From: an uncultured Psychrobacillus sp. | GTDB taxonomy: Bacteria > Bacillota > Bacilli > Bacillales_A > Planococcaceae | Length of the DNA: 64,000 nucleotides | NCBI GenBank assembly: GCA_934234185.1 | Contig: CAKQHO010000003.1 | Location: forward strand, 22,884-86,883 | Reading direction: 5' to 3' | Shown: positions 1 through 9,785 of the stretch, piece after piece | Position numbering within the stretch: the stretch's first letter is position 1 | Layout of the letters: each line of letters starts with the position of its first letter | Translations under genes and position numbers: made by a program | The notes under the pieces: model-generated | What the model was told of the DNA's origin: nothing | What the model saw: the letters and a program-made list of their open reading frames with translations, nothing else | Database searches by the model: none

Positions 1-183
1 TTGTTCTAACTATAACATTTGTACTAAAAAGAGCTTTCAGTATAGTTGTCCAGTCATTCAATTTTTTAAAATATATGATTTTAAGTACAGGAAAACTGTA
101 TAAGAACCTGTTCTACAAATTCAATAAAAAGAACGTGAAAATAGATACTCATGGCATTAAGATTATATTCTTCATTTCAAAAA
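1..183. other. Intergenic edge, no gene seen
   Basis: AT-rich sequence at the left edge of the window. No reading frame with a ribosome binding site was found on either strand. It may hold the 3' flank of a gene outside the window. Nothing else is recognised. Confidence 0.5.
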
Positions 184-225
184 AACTGCTCTAATCGTTC
201 CATTTCTGAAACGCTTAGAGCAGTT
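184..225 (-). terminator. Rho-independent terminator of the lipoprotein gene
   Basis: An 11-bp inverted repeat (AACTGCTCTAA / TTAGAGCAGTT) is followed on the minus strand by a run of seven T. It lies just after the stop of the minus-strand lipoprotein gene. Confidence 0.85.
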
Positions 226-235
226 GTACCCATTA

Positions 236-1075
236 TTAAATTTCGATTTCAACAGCACTCTCAACTATTTCCTGTGGTACTGTGATTTCCGTTAATTCAT
301 TGAAGTTAGAATAGGTAGTTTTTAAATCTTGGATCATAGTAACTGTTTCTCCATCCATCGTCATTACCATGTCCATTACCATGTCTACTTTGTTTGTTTG
401 GAATGTTTCTTTATCAATATGAAGGACATAATTTAACGAATTAATCGTATAATCCATGTCTATTCCTTCAGAATCGCCTAATCCCTTTAATGCTTCATCT
501 ACTTGCGCTTGTATTAAAGCAGTAAATTTTTCTCCTGAAGCATTCATTTTTAAGATATAGTTCTTATCATCTTGTTCAAAAGTAAAATCTTCTAAATACT
601 CCTCTAGCATTTGTAACTGTTCAGCAGGATTAGACTGATCGGTTGAACCCATCAGTTCATCCATCATGTCCTGTGGAAGCTTCATCCATTGTCCTGTAGT
701 ACTTTCAAACATGTAAAACGATTCTGTTGAAAGATAGGCTTCAATATCCATATCTTCCTCCATACCCTCTCCCATAATCATGGAAGTTGTCCCTTTTTGA
801 TAAATCTGAATTGGATCTATTACAACATCCATATCCATATCAGCAACCATGTTTATCTCTTCTTCACCTGGCATATTCATTTTTTGGTCTAAAGTCATTT
901 GTACTTTTACGCTCTTTAATTGCTCCGAAACTTCTATGGACTTCGCATAAACTTCTTTAAGAGTCATGTCGCTCTTGTCGGCAACTCCAGAGTCTGTTGG
1001 TTGAGCAGTTTGGTTACAAGCAGCTAAGCCTAATGTAAGTGCTGTTGCAGCTAAAAGTGTTTTCCATTTCTTCAT
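236..1075 (-). CDS. DUF6612-like lipoprotein
   Basis: Predicted secreted lipoprotein of 279 residues. The signal peptide is basic then hydrophobic and ends in the lipobox LAAC, with Cys20 as the lipidated residue. The mature part is unusually rich in Met, Asp and Glu, including M-D-M-D type runs around residues 75-85. It has the overall look of the DUF6612 family of Firmicute surface lipoproteins, whose role is not established. The start is supported by AGGGTGGAA upstream. It appears monocistronic, with its own terminator downstream. The family assignment is from memory of sequence character and is moderately sure; the lipoprotein call is firm. Confidence 0.75.
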   Translation of the reverse strand: MKKWKTLLAATALTLGLAACNQTAQPTDSGVADKSDMTLKEVYAKSIEVSEQLKSVKVQMTLDQKMNMPGEEEINMVADMDMDVVIDPIQIYQKGTTSMIMGEGMEEDMDIEAYLSTESFYMFESTTGQWMKLPQDMMDELMGSTDQSNPAEQLQMLEEYLEDFTFEQDDKNYILKMNASGEKFTALIQAQVDEALKGLGDSEGIDMDYTINSLNYVLHIDKETFQTNKVDMVMDMVMTMDGETVTMIQDLKTTYSNFNELTEITVPQEIVESAVEIEI

Positions 1076-1140
1076 ATTAATTCCACCCTTTCCTGTTTAT
1101 AATAGTTTTTACGAATATAAACGGAAAAGGTTTCAAATGT

Positions 1141-2628
1141 TTAATTTATCCCGCGCATATATTTTTGAATGATAGGACTTGTGAAATAGAGAACTAAACC
1201 AATTAGTAAGGCTATTCCTCCTATCACACCGAAATACATAATCTCATTCTCTGGGCTATATAGTTTTACCACTTGTGCATTAATTGCCTGAGCTGAAGCG
1301 TTAGTCATGAACCAAAGACTCATAGTTTGAGCAGCAAATGCGGCTGGTGCAAGCTTTGTAGTAGCAGATAAACCAACAGGTGAAAGTAATAATTCTCCTA
1401 TTACAACTAAGAAAAAGCTTAGTACTAGCCACCACGGACTCACAAGTGATTCAGTTCCGTTTAAGTATGCAGGGAATATCATGACAATAAACGATAATCC
1501 TGCAAAGAAAAGACCATAGGCAAACTTCCGAGAAGTAGTTGGTTGCCTCTTCCCAAGCTTTACCCAAAGCCATGCAAATATCGGTGCAAAAGCTATAATA
1601 AATAATGGATTTAAGGATTGGAACCAAGCTGGTGATAACTCAAATGTCCCGATAGAAAGGTTCACTCGTTCATCAGCATATTGCGCCAATATATTGGAAC
1701 CCTGCTCTTGAATCGCCCAGAACATCATAGCTGCAACGAATAATGGAATATAAGCAAGCAGCCTAGATTTTTCATCCTCCGTAGACTTATCACTTCTATA
1801 CATTACGATGAAATAGATGGTAGGGATCAAAATCCCTAAAATAGAGATAGTCATAGTAAACACATCGATTGTCATTATGCCTGCTTGGACCAAGTAGAAT
1901 CCAATAGCTGCAATGATGACAGCTACTATTCCGAAACGTAAGAAAAATGATTTTCTTTCTTGCTTTGTCATTGGATTTGGAACATATGAACCTGCTAGTC
2001 CCAAGTATTTCTTTTTCGTCACTAAAAAGACAACTAATCCAATAGCCATCCCAACAGCCGCTAGGCTAAATCCTAGATGAAAGTTGTAGTTTAATCCGAT
2101 TGTTCCGACAATTAAAGGCGCAATAAATGCCCCCATATTAATACCCATGTAGAATATACTAAAGCCTGAATCTCTACGTACGTCCTCTTTTGAATATAAA
2201 TCCCCGACGATACTTGAAATATTAGGCTTCAATAAACCTGTACCTATTACAATAAACGCCATCGATACAAATAATGTGGTCAATCCACCTGGGATAGCTA
2301 AAACAATATGTCCAAGCATGATTAAAACTCCACCATAAAACACAGTTCGAGTAGTACCGAGAAGTCTGTCAGCTATCCAACCACCAATAATACCTGACAT
2401 GTAAACTAGCGATCCATATACTGCCATAATAGAGTTAGCCGTAGATCTCTCTAAACCTAGACCACCAGCAGTTACTTCGTAGTACATGTAGTAGATAAGG
2501 ATTGCTCTCATTCCATAATAGGAGAAGCGCTCCCAAAACTCAGTAAAAAATAATGATAAAAGCCCTTTTGGATGTCCAAAGAATCCTTTTTGAGGCACCG
2601 ACTTTACTATTTCTTCTTTTGATAACAA
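1141..2628 (-). CDS. POT/PTR family proton-dependent oligopeptide transporter
   Basis: Membrane symporter of the POT (PTR2) family, which imports di- and tripeptides with protons; similar to bacterial DtpT. The N-terminal helix carries the family motif ExxERFxYYG (EFWERFSYYG, about residue 30), whose Glu/Arg residues belong to the proton-coupling site. A second family signature lies around FSIFYMGINMGAF. About 14 hydrophobic helices span 495 residues, a normal length. I chose the TTG at 2628, spaced about 7 nt from AGAGGGA, over a TTG two codons earlier that abuts the SD. It probably forms a single-gene unit. Substrate specificity is inferred from family only. Confidence 0.9.
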   Translation of the reverse strand: MLSKEEIVKSVPQKGFFGHPKGLLSLFFTEFWERFSYYGMRAILIYYMYYEVTAGGLGLERSTANSIMAVYGSLVYMSGIIGGWIADRLLGTTRTVFYGGVLIMLGHIVLAIPGGLTTLFVSMAFIVIGTGLLKPNISSIVGDLYSKEDVRRDSGFSIFYMGINMGAFIAPLIVGTIGLNYNFHLGFSLAAVGMAIGLVVFLVTKKKYLGLAGSYVPNPMTKQERKSFFLRFGIVAVIIAAIGFYLVQAGIMTIDVFTMTISILGILIPTIYFIVMYRSDKSTEDEKSRLLAYIPLFVAAMMFWAIQEQGSNILAQYADERVNLSIGTFELSPAWFQSLNPLFIIAFAPIFAWLWVKLGKRQPTTSRKFAYGLFFAGLSFIVMIFPAYLNGTESLVSPWWLVLSFFLVVIGELLLSPVGLSATTKLAPAAFAAQTMSLWFMTNASAQAINAQVVKLYSPENEIMYFGVIGGIALLIGLVLYFTSPIIQKYMRGIN

Positions 2629-2704
2629 GATCAATCCCTCTTTTCTTTTTCAAAAAATATAACACTATTTTCCCCTAATCGAAGAAATAAAAACCATTTT
2701 AATA

Positions 2705-2733
2705 TTTCGAGTTTTGAAATTATTCGTTATAAT
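2705..2733 (+). promoter_or_regulatory. Sigma-A-like promoter of the ABC exporter
   Basis: A perfect TATAAT at 2728-2733 is preceded at 17 bp by TTTCGA, a weak -35. It lies 33 nt before the exporter start codon, between divergent genes. Confidence 0.5.
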
Positions 2734-2765
2734 AGTCTGTATGACTTTAGAAAAGGGTGCTTATA

Positions 2766-4487
2766 ATGATTAGGAAATTTTTTGCCTTTTACAAACCACA
2801 CAAGCGTCTATTTCTTATAGACTTCTCCAGTGCTGTGTTTGTTGCAATTCTAGAACTCGCTTTCCCAGTTGCAGTTCAGTGGTTTATCGATGTGTTGTTG
2901 CCACAAGGAGATTGGAATACAATCGTACGTGTCAGTATACTACTTTTATTTGTATATATCATTAGTACATTTCTCCAATTTATCGTCAGTTATCTAGGAC
3001 ATAAGCTTGGAATCAATATCGAAACAGATATGAGACAGAAGCTATTTAACCATGTACAAAGACAATCATTTCGCTTTTTTGATAATACGAAAACGGGCCA
3101 TGTTATGAGTCGAATTACCAACGATTTATTTGATATCGGGGAATTGGCTCATCACGGTCCAGAGGATCTTTTTATTGCAGTTATGACATTAGTCGGGGCT
3201 TTTACTATCATGTTCAACATTAACCCAGAGCTTGCAGTGATAGCTATCGTTATGGTTCCCTTCCTTTCCATTGTTGCGACCTATGGAAATATGATGATGA
3301 ATAGAGCGTGGAAACAAATGTATGCTAAAATAGCAGACGTCAACGCTAGAGTAGAGGATAGTGTTTCTGGAGTGCGTGTAGTTCAGTCTTTTACAAATGA
3401 ACAATTTGAAATGGACCGTTTCCAGCAAGATAACGGAAAATTTCGTTTAGCAAAGCTGAAAGCATATAAGGTAATGGCTGGTACACATTCAAGTATCTTT
3501 ATGATGACCCGCTTAGTTACTTTAGTGGTATTAGTAGTCGGATCTTGGTTTTCTTTCCAAGGTACGATGTCTAATGGGGAATTAGTTAGTTTCATTTTAT
3601 ATGTCAACGTATTAATCAAACCAGTTGATAAAATTACTGCTTTATTGGAGCTTTATCCAAAAGGAATGGCTGGTTTCAAACGTTTCTTGGAGCTAGTAGA
3701 GCAAGAGCCAGAGATTGAGGACAAGCCTAACGCCTTGGAAATAAAGCATTTAGCAGGAAATATAAACTTTGAAAATGTAAGTTTCCGTTATGATGCGCAT
3801 AAAAAAGTTTTAGACTCTATAGATCTATCCATTAACGCTGGAGAAACTATAGCATTTGTCGGTCCATCTGGTGCTGGTAAAACGACAATTTGTTCATTAA
3901 TTCCTCGTTTCTACGAAATTGACGAGGGTGCCATCACTATCGACGGCCTTAATATCCAAGATATTAAATTACAATCTCTTCGCTCTCAGATAGGGATTGT
4001 GCAACAGGATGTATTTTTGTTTACCGGTACCATTCGGGAAAATATTGCTTACGGTAAGAGGGATGCCTCAGAGGAAGAAATAAGGAATGCAGCGAAAAAA
4101 GCTCACTTAGAAGGACTCATTGCTTCTTTGCCAGATGGATATGATACACAAATAGGCGAAAGAGGATTAAAGCTATCTGGAGGACAAAAACAGCGATTAG
4201 CAATTGCAAGGATGTTCTTGAAGAATCCACCAATACTCATTCTCGATGAAGCCACTTCTGCCTTAGATACAGAAACAGAAAAAATTATTCAGCAATCTCT
4301 AATGGAACTTGCAGAAAATCGCACTACCCTTATCATTGCCCATCGACTTGCTACCATACGTGATGCAGACAGAGTGGTAGTGGTAACCGAAGATGGCATT
4401 GCAGAAGATGGAACTTACAGTGAATTAGTGAAGAAGGACGGAGTTTTCGCTCGTCTCCACAACATCCAATACCAACAATTATATTAA
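2766..4487 (+). CDS. ABC exporter, fused membrane and ATPase domains
   Basis: Half-transporter of the multidrug/lipid exporter type (ABC_membrane plus ABC_tran), 573 residues, expected to work as a dimer. About six membrane helices fill the first 310 residues. The ATPase domain shows Walker A GPSGAGKTT (about residue 365), the signature LSGGQKQRLAIAR (about 469), Walker B ILILDEATSALD and the switch His in IIAHR. The ATG at 2766 is preferred to the GTG at 2757, because that GTG lies inside the SD AAAAGGGTG. Closely related Bacillales proteins are annotated as multidrug or lipid exporters; the substrate cannot be read from sequence. A fragment of an interspersed repeat follows the stop codon directly. 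Confidence 0.9.
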   Translation: MIRKFFAFYKPHKRLFLIDFSSAVFVAILELAFPVAVQWFIDVLLPQGDWNTIVRVSILLLFVYIISTFLQFIVSYLGHKLGINIETDMRQKLFNHVQRQSFRFFDNTKTGHVMSRITNDLFDIGELAHHGPEDLFIAVMTLVGAFTIMFNINPELAVIAIVMVPFLSIVATYGNMMMNRAWKQMYAKIADVNARVEDSVSGVRVVQSFTNEQFEMDRFQQDNGKFRLAKLKAYKVMAGTHSSIFMMTRLVTLVVLVVGSWFSFQGTMSNGELVSFILYVNVLIKPVDKITALLELYPKGMAGFKRFLELVEQEPEIEDKPNALEIKHLAGNINFENVSFRYDAHKKVLDSIDLSINAGETIAFVGPSGAGKTTICSLIPRFYEIDEGAITIDGLNIQDIKLQSLRSQIGIVQQDVFLFTGTIRENIAYGKRDASEEEIRNAAKKAHLEGLIASLPDGYDTQIGERGLKLSGGQKQRLAIARMFLKNPPILILDEATSALDTETEKIIQQSLMELAENRTTLIIAHRLATIRDADRVVVVTEDGIAEDGTYSELVKKDGVFARLHNIQYQQLY

Positions 4488-4513
4488 GAAAAGCATAGGC
4501 GCCTGTTCTGCCA
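4488..4513 (+). repeat. Truncated copy of the GAAAAGCGCAAGCGCCT repeat
   Basis: Begins at the base after the TAA of the ABC exporter and matches the left end of the interspersed repeat (GAAAAGC..AGGCGCCT..CTGCC) with several substitutions. The rest of the element is absent. Confidence 0.55.
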
Positions 4514-4522
4514 ATAAAATTC

Positions 4523-4564
4523 AAAAAACCAGGAAAAAGGATAAAACCTTCTTCCCTGGTTTTT
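4523..4564. terminator. Bidirectional terminator between convergent genes
   Basis: The inverted repeat AAAAACCAGG / CCTGGTTTTT, with an inner AAGG/CCTT stem, gives a T tract in both directions. It lies between the ABC exporter and hflX, which converge here. Confidence 0.85.
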
Positions 4565-4568
4565 ATTT

Positions 4569-5837
4569 CTAGCCATTTACATATTCTTCATATCGCTTAT
4601 AATCAGATTTTTTCAACTCCACCTGAATCAACGTTCCTTCTTCTTCGTAAGAGGTAGATTGGATGGAAGCATGTTCATTTAAATAATTCAAAACCTCTCC
4701 TCTGTCAAATGGTATTAACATAGAGCACTGAACGTAATCTGAGAAAATGTGTTTCTTAATTATATCTAACAACTGCTCTAAGCCCGTTCCCTCTTTTGCT
4801 GAAATCCAAATATTATTACCATTAACGTACGGATAAGGAAGATCCGCTTCGTCGGACTTGTTGTAAACAAAGATGGTAGGAACGTCTTCTACTCCGATGT
4901 CTAGAAGTGTTTTGTTGGTGACATCCATCATATATCGATGCTCTTCATTTGATACATCCACCACGTGCAGCAGTAGGTTCGCATCTCTAGCTTCTTCTAG
5001 TGTAGAGCGAAAAGCCTTTACAAGATGCGTTGGAAGCTTACTAACAAATCCTACAGTATCAGTAAGTAAAAATTCCTTTTGATCTTGAAGCCTAATTTGC
5101 CTTACGGATGTCTCCAAGGTAGCAAAAAGCATGTCCTTTTCAAATACCTGCTTATTCGTTTCTTGCCCTACCATTCGAAGTACTTGATTCATAATAGTGG
5201 ATTTACCTGCATTCGTGTAACCTACAAGAGAAACAACAGGTACTTGGTTTTTTCGTCTTTGCTTTCTTTGCGTTTCCCGTTGATCCTTCACTTGCTCTAA
5301 CTCTCGCTTCAGCTTTGCTATTTGATCTTCAATTTTCCGTCTATCTAGCTCCAGTTTCGTTTCTCCCGCACCACGGTTTCGGAAACCTCCTCCAGTTCCT
5401 CCACCCTGTCTACCTAAAGAAGCACGTAGCCCGACTAGTCTCGGCAACATGTATTGCAGTTGAGCGAGCTCTACCTGCATTTGTGCTTCGTTAGTTTTTG
5501 CTCGACGCCCAAAGATATCTAAAATAAGCATAGTACGATCGATTACTTTACATTCCAGATCTTTCTCCAAATTACGAATCTGTGAAGGAGATAGCTCATC
5601 ATTAAATATAACTAAATTTGCATCATTTGCATCGTATAAGTTTTTTATTTCTTCTACTTTTCCAGTTCCAACATAATGTGATGAATTTACTCTTTCTAAG
5701 CCCTGTGTAATCTCTCCTACCACTTCTACATCAAGTGCTTTAGCAAGATTGCGCAATTCCTCTAGCTCATAATCAAAGTGCTCATGATGCTGTAGTTTTA
5801 CAGCAACTAAGATTGCTTTTTCCAATAATTGTTCCAT
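4569..5837 (-). CDS. hflX: GTPase HflX
   Basis: Ribosome-associated GTPase of the Obg-HflX superfamily; family members split or rescue stalled 70S/100S ribosomes under stress. The order is an N-terminal HflX domain with a Gly-rich loop near residue 145, a charged helical segment at about 165-200, then the G domain. The G1 motif is GYTNAGKS (about residue 206), G3 is DTVGF and G4 is NKSD. The length, 422 residues, is normal. The ATG is preceded by AAAGGGAGG. It is followed closely by the VOC gene upstream on the same strand, with a 14-nt gap between the VOC stop and this start, so the two may be co-transcribed. Confidence 0.93.
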   Translation of the reverse strand: MEQLLEKAILVAVKLQHHEHFDYELEELRNLAKALDVEVVGEITQGLERVNSSHYVGTGKVEEIKNLYDANDANLVIFNDELSPSQIRNLEKDLECKVIDRTMLILDIFGRRAKTNEAQMQVELAQLQYMLPRLVGLRASLGRQGGGTGGGFRNRGAGETKLELDRRKIEDQIAKLKRELEQVKDQRETQRKQRRKNQVPVVSLVGYTNAGKSTIMNQVLRMVGQETNKQVFEKDMLFATLETSVRQIRLQDQKEFLLTDTVGFVSKLPTHLVKAFRSTLEEARDANLLLHVVDVSNEEHRYMMDVTNKTLLDIGVEDVPTIFVYNKSDEADLPYPYVNGNNIWISAKEGTGLEQLLDIIKKHIFSDYVQCSMLIPFDRGEVLNYLNEHASIQSTSYEEEGTLIQVELKKSDYKRYEEYVNG

Positions 5838-5851
5838 TATAAAGCCTCCCT

Positions 5852-6595
5852 TTAGACAAAGCGATAGACAGCCTGCTCATATTCGATTACTTCCTTCTTA
5901 CCTAGTCCCTCTATATATATATTTGCAAGTCTTTCTCTTTCATGACTCTTTATACACGTAAAAGTCAACCTCGTGTTTCCCAAAAGGAGTACTCCATCCT
6001 CCACTTTCTTTAATCCAAAATAGTTTATCCATTTCTCTATTATTCCCCTTGGATTCCTAACGTGAAACTCACATTCTCGGATAGATTGCTGAAGATTCTC
6101 TTCTGTTACAGCACCCTCATCTTTTAGACGAAGATATCGTACATCATCTGGCTCCTCCCATTGAATTAAAAAAGGGCTTGGAAGAGAACTATTAACTTTC
6201 TCTTGTATAAATAACATTTTCCACTTTCTAATTATTCCAGATGTTGTTTTTCTTTCAGCTTGTAAAACACCCGAAGTTTCTATACCTTTTGACTTCAATC
6301 TTTTGTCTACACCCTCTATGTCATTTGTGCGGATACAAATGTTTCCGAAGCCAGGTCCTAGTTCTAAATCGTGGAGCAACAAGTTTATTAAAGGATGATT
6401 GGCTTTAATAGCAATATCTTTATCCTCTATCGCAAGCCATTCTATATAGCTATTTTCTGTATATAACAAAGCATTATGCGTTCCCCAATTAACATGCCGA
6501 CCTCCCTCAACAGCGTGAAATCCTTTCTCTTTCCAATTTTCTGCAACTTCTGAAGGTTTTTTTGTTACTTGATGAACTATATGATCCAATAACAC
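5852..6595 (-). CDS. VOC (glyoxalase-like) family protein
   Basis: Protein of 247 residues with an N-terminal VOC/glyoxalase_3-like fold (LLDHIVHQV, then VEGGRHVNWGTHNAL at about residues 30-45). The pattern DHIV...GGRH..WGTHNAL is typical of the 'Glyoxalase-like domain' proteins of Bacillus. No enzyme activity can be assigned. The GTG at 6595 is chosen because AGGTGGTGG lies about 5 nt upstream; the 13 extra codons of the longer frame overlap the likely promoter region (TATAAT at 6621-6626 on the minus strand). It probably heads an operon with hflX. Confidence 0.75.
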   Translation of the reverse strand: MLLDHIVHQVTKKPSEVAENWKEKGFHAVEGGRHVNWGTHNALLYTENSYIEWLAIEDKDIAIKANHPLINLLLHDLELGPGFGNICIRTNDIEGVDKRLKSKGIETSGVLQAERKTTSGIIRKWKMLFIQEKVNSSLPSPFLIQWEEPDDVRYLRLKDEGAVTEENLQQSIRECEFHVRNPRGIIEKWINYFGLKKVEDGVLLLGNTRLTFTCIKSHERERLANIYIEGLGKKEVIEYEQAVYRFV

Positions 6596-6637
6596 CTTAC
6601 CACCACCTATTCGTATCCTTATTATACAACACAAATA

Positions 6638-6661
6638 AAAAGCATCGTTGTCGATGCTTTT
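6638..6661 (-). terminator. Terminator of the acyl-CoA synthetase gene
   Basis: A perfect 10-bp inverted repeat (AAAAGCATCG / CGATGCTTTT) with a 4-nt loop and T-rich minus-strand tail, 50 bases after the synthetase stop codon. Confidence 0.8.
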
Positions 6662-6711
6662 GAAACGTTATGAGAATTATATTTTGTCGATTTCCCGGGA
6701 AATAGATCCTT

Positions 6712-8343
6712 TTATGCTTCAACCTTTTGTCTGGACATTTCTCTTAGGAGAAACTTTTGTATTTTTCCGGAGGCTGTCATTGGATAAGAATCAATAAATT
6801 CAACATATTTTGGAATTTTATGAAACGAGATTTTCCCTTTGCAATATTCTTTTAACTCTTCTACAGTTAAGCTCGCCCCTGCTTTTAGAATAATCCAAGC
6901 CATTAACTCTTCTCCATATTTTTCATCCGGAACACCTACGACCTGGACGTCTTGTATCAATGGATGCTGATATAAAAATTCCTCTACCTCTTTTGGATAA
7001 ATATTTTCTCCACCTCGTATGACCATATCCTTCATACGACCGGTAATATCTATATATCCCTCCTCATCCATCACAGCAATATCACCTGTATGTAGCCACC
7101 CATTTGAATCTATTGCCGCTTTAGTAGCCTCTTCATTTTTGTAATATCCCTTCATCACTAAATAGCCTCTAGTACAGAGCTCTCCAGGAACACCGGAAGG
7201 GGTATCTTCCCCGGTAGCAGGGTCAATTATCTTCACCTCTACCCCTGGGTGAGCTTTCCCTACGGATGATACTCTTTTTTCAATAGCGTCATCCGTTTTC
7301 GTTTGCGTAATTACTGGTGAGGATTCTGTTTGGCCATACGCAATCGTTATTTCAGAAGCACCCATCTCATTCATTACTTTTTTCATCACTTCCATTGGAC
7401 ATATGGACCCCGCCATTATTCCAGTTCGAAGTGAAGTTAGATTATATTGCTTGAAGTCTGGATGATTTAGCTCTGCTATAAACATAGTTGGAACCCCATG
7501 CAGGGCTGTACACTTTTCATCTTGTACGTATTGAAGAACCTTTTCTGGTGCAAATTGCTCTAATATGACCATTGTCGAGCCATGCGTGACAGATGCTATT
7601 GTTCCCATTACACATCCAAAGCAATGAAAGAATGGTACAGGGATACATAATCGATCATTTTCCGTCAGATGGATGTAATCTCCAACAAGCTGGCCATTAT
7701 TTATAATATTTCGATGAGTTAGCATAACACCCTTCGGAAACCCTGTAGTTCCGGATGTGTATTGTATATTTATAACATTTTCATTATGAAGCGCTTTCAT
7801 TGCAGCTTCTAAGCTTTCATCGGAAATATCGTTTGCATATGCTAATAATTCCGACCACTTAAATATGCCTGGATAATCATTTTCACTCATGACTATCACT
7901 CTCTTAAAGTGTGGTAATTTTAGCGACTCAATCTTTCCTTTTTCTGCAGTGTTAATTTCTGGGCAAATTGACTTAATAATTTCTAAGTATGAAGTTCCTT
8001 TAAATGATTCACATAATATGAGAGTGGTAGCATCCGATTGTTGTAGGAGGTATTCTAATTCCTTTTCCTGATAATTAGTATTTACCGTTACTAGAACAGC
8101 ACCCATCTTACCAGTGGCAAATTGACTTAATAACCATTCTCTTTTATTATCTGACCATATGGCTACATGTTCCCCTTTTTGAATCCCCATTCCTAAAAAT
8201 GCTTTAGCAAGCTCGTCCGTCTCCTGATCGAACTCTTTATATGTTTTTCTTATCCCGTGCTCAGGATATACATATGCCTCGTGCTCTGGGAAACTACTTG
8301 CAGCCGATTTTAGGATTTCAGCCATTGTTCTTTCATTTAACAT
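6712..8343 (-). CDS. AMP-forming acyl-CoA synthetase
   Basis: ANL-superfamily enzyme that would activate a fatty or related carboxylic acid as acyl-AMP and then acyl-CoA. The AMP-binding motif YTSGTTGFPKGVMLTH lies near residue 190, followed by the YGQTESSP motif, the hinge TGDIAVMDEEGYIDITGR, and the C-terminal catalytic Lys context (MTASGKIQKF). The product is 543 residues. The sequence resembles Bacillus YngI and medium-chain FadD-type enzymes; the substrate is unknown. The ATG at 8343 follows GGGGAGATTGGT, so the 14 codons upstream are not expected to be translated. Confidence 0.88.
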   Translation of the reverse strand: MLNERTMAEILKSAASSFPEHEAYVYPEHGIRKTYKEFDQETDELAKAFLGMGIQKGEHVAIWSDNKREWLLSQFATGKMGAVLVTVNTNYQEKELEYLLQQSDATTLILCESFKGTSYLEIIKSICPEINTAEKGKIESLKLPHFKRVIVMSENDYPGIFKWSELLAYANDISDESLEAAMKALHNENVINIQYTSGTTGFPKGVMLTHRNIINNGQLVGDYIHLTENDRLCIPVPFFHCFGCVMGTIASVTHGSTMVILEQFAPEKVLQYVQDEKCTALHGVPTMFIAELNHPDFKQYNLTSLRTGIMAGSICPMEVMKKVMNEMGASEITIAYGQTESSPVITQTKTDDAIEKRVSSVGKAHPGVEVKIIDPATGEDTPSGVPGELCTRGYLVMKGYYKNEEATKAAIDSNGWLHTGDIAVMDEEGYIDITGRMKDMVIRGGENIYPKEVEEFLYQHPLIQDVQVVGVPDEKYGEELMAWIILKAGASLTVEELKEYCKGKISFHKIPKYVEFIDSYPMTASGKIQKFLLREMSRQKVEA

Positions 8344-8561
8344 ACCAATCTCCCCTTTCGATTGATGCACTATTAATATTATCACAACATTCTGAACACG
8401 TTAAGTGAAGTCCAATTTTTTTCCTCTTATATAAAACACACTTTTATCTATTAATGAAAACTAAAGTACATGAGTAAAAGCTATCACTCTCCTTTCACCA
8501 ATAAAACCTCTTCCTGTGGTAAACTATCCACATAGTAAAACATAAAAAAGAAGGCGATTGT

Positions 8562-9725
8562 ATGGACCTCCAAGAGATGAAGGAAAACCTAATAGAGAAA
8601 ATTCAAGCTAAGCAACTCGTTGCGGCTACCTTTAGCCAGCCACGCACTAAGTCGAATGAATTGAGAAGAGTAAAACTTAAGCCAATCGACATTAAAAATG
8701 TATATTACATCCAATTAGAATACCAATATGAACAAGTTTTAAAGCATGAAAATGTACCATTAGCTGAATTCCCTAACAAACTAGATGATTTATTAGAGCT
8801 GTTTAGACAAATACTTGCTGATTTCATAACCGAAAAAATTCATATTCAGCTGTCAAAGAAAAATAAGGTCATGTGGAAGACAGAAGTTTTAGCTACACCT
8901 AAAAAGGTTGATCTATCTCATAACAGAAAAAAAAATTATTTATTAGACGAGCAAACCCCTTACCCTTTTCTAATACGCTTAGGAGTACAGAGCCCTGAGG
9001 GTAAAGTAAAAAAACAAAAATACGATAAGTTTAAACAAATTAACCGCTTCATTGAATTCATTGACGATTCGATTGACTATCTTCCGAAGGATAAACAAAT
9101 AAGAATTTTAGACTTTGGTTCAGGAAAATCCTACTTAACCTTTGCCCTGTATCATTATCTAAGAATTGAAAAGGGACTCAACATTAAAGTAACAGGCCTC
9201 GATTTAAAAAAGGAAGTAATTGAGGAATGTGCTAAGATTGCAAAGGATCTTGGTTATGAACAATTAGAATTTTTAGTTGGGGATATTAATGATTACAACG
9301 AGGAAACGTCTGTAGACATGGTGGTTACACTTCATGCATGCGATGTTGCCACTGATATGGCATTGGCACGAGCAGTAAAATGGGGAGCAGAAGTTATTCT
9401 AAGTGTTCCCTGCTGCCAGCATGAGCTTAATAGACAACTCAACGCTCCCCAACTTGACTTAATGCTAAAGCATGGACTTATAAGAGAAAGATTTGCTGCA
9501 CTTGCTACCGATTCTATTCGTGCTGAAATTCTTACAATGGTTGGCTATGAAGCTCAGCTTTTAGAATTTATTGATATGGAAAACACACCCAAAAACATTC
9601 TTATAAGAGCCTATAAAAACGGAAAAAAACCATCCATGGAACAAAAAAAGAACTATCAACAATTCAAACAATTATTGAATGTCCAGCCTTTCCTGGAAAA
9701 TGAATTAAAAGATTATTTTTCTTAA
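8562..9725 (+). CDS. Class I SAM-dependent methyltransferase
   Basis: Cytosolic protein of 387 residues. The Rossmann methyltransferase core starts near residue 185 (LDFGSGKSYLTFALY, motif I), with TGLDLK as the acidic end of strand 2 and VVTLHACDVATDMAL after it. SVPCCQHE follows strand 5 and resembles the N/D-P-P-Y position. The N-terminal 150 residues are charged and may bind substrate. The family (methyltransferase_32-like) is widespread and uncharacterised, possibly acting on RNA. Monocistronic, with a terminator after it. Confidence 0.8.
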   Translation: MDLQEMKENLIEKIQAKQLVAATFSQPRTKSNELRRVKLKPIDIKNVYYIQLEYQYEQVLKHENVPLAEFPNKLDDLLELFRQILADFITEKIHIQLSKKNKVMWKTEVLATPKKVDLSHNRKKNYLLDEQTPYPFLIRLGVQSPEGKVKKQKYDKFKQINRFIEFIDDSIDYLPKDKQIRILDFGSGKSYLTFALYHYLRIEKGLNIKVTGLDLKKEVIEECAKIAKDLGYEQLEFLVGDINDYNEETSVDMVVTLHACDVATDMALARAVKWGAEVILSVPCCQHELNRQLNAPQLDLMLKHGLIRERFAALATDSIRAEILTMVGYEAQLLEFIDMENTPKNILIRAYKNGKKPSMEQKKNYQQFKQLLNVQPFLENELKDYFS

Positions 9726-9734
9726 AATAGAGTA

Positions 9735-9762
9735 ATCCCAAAAGCTAAATTACTTTTGGGAT
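9735..9762. terminator. Terminator between convergent genes
   Basis: A perfect 10-bp inverted repeat (ATCCCAAAAG / CTTTTGGGAT) with an 8-nt loop and T-rich sequence on the plus strand after the methyltransferase gene. Confidence 0.75.
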
Positions 9763-9785
9763 ACTTTTATTTCTTCATGCTCTTT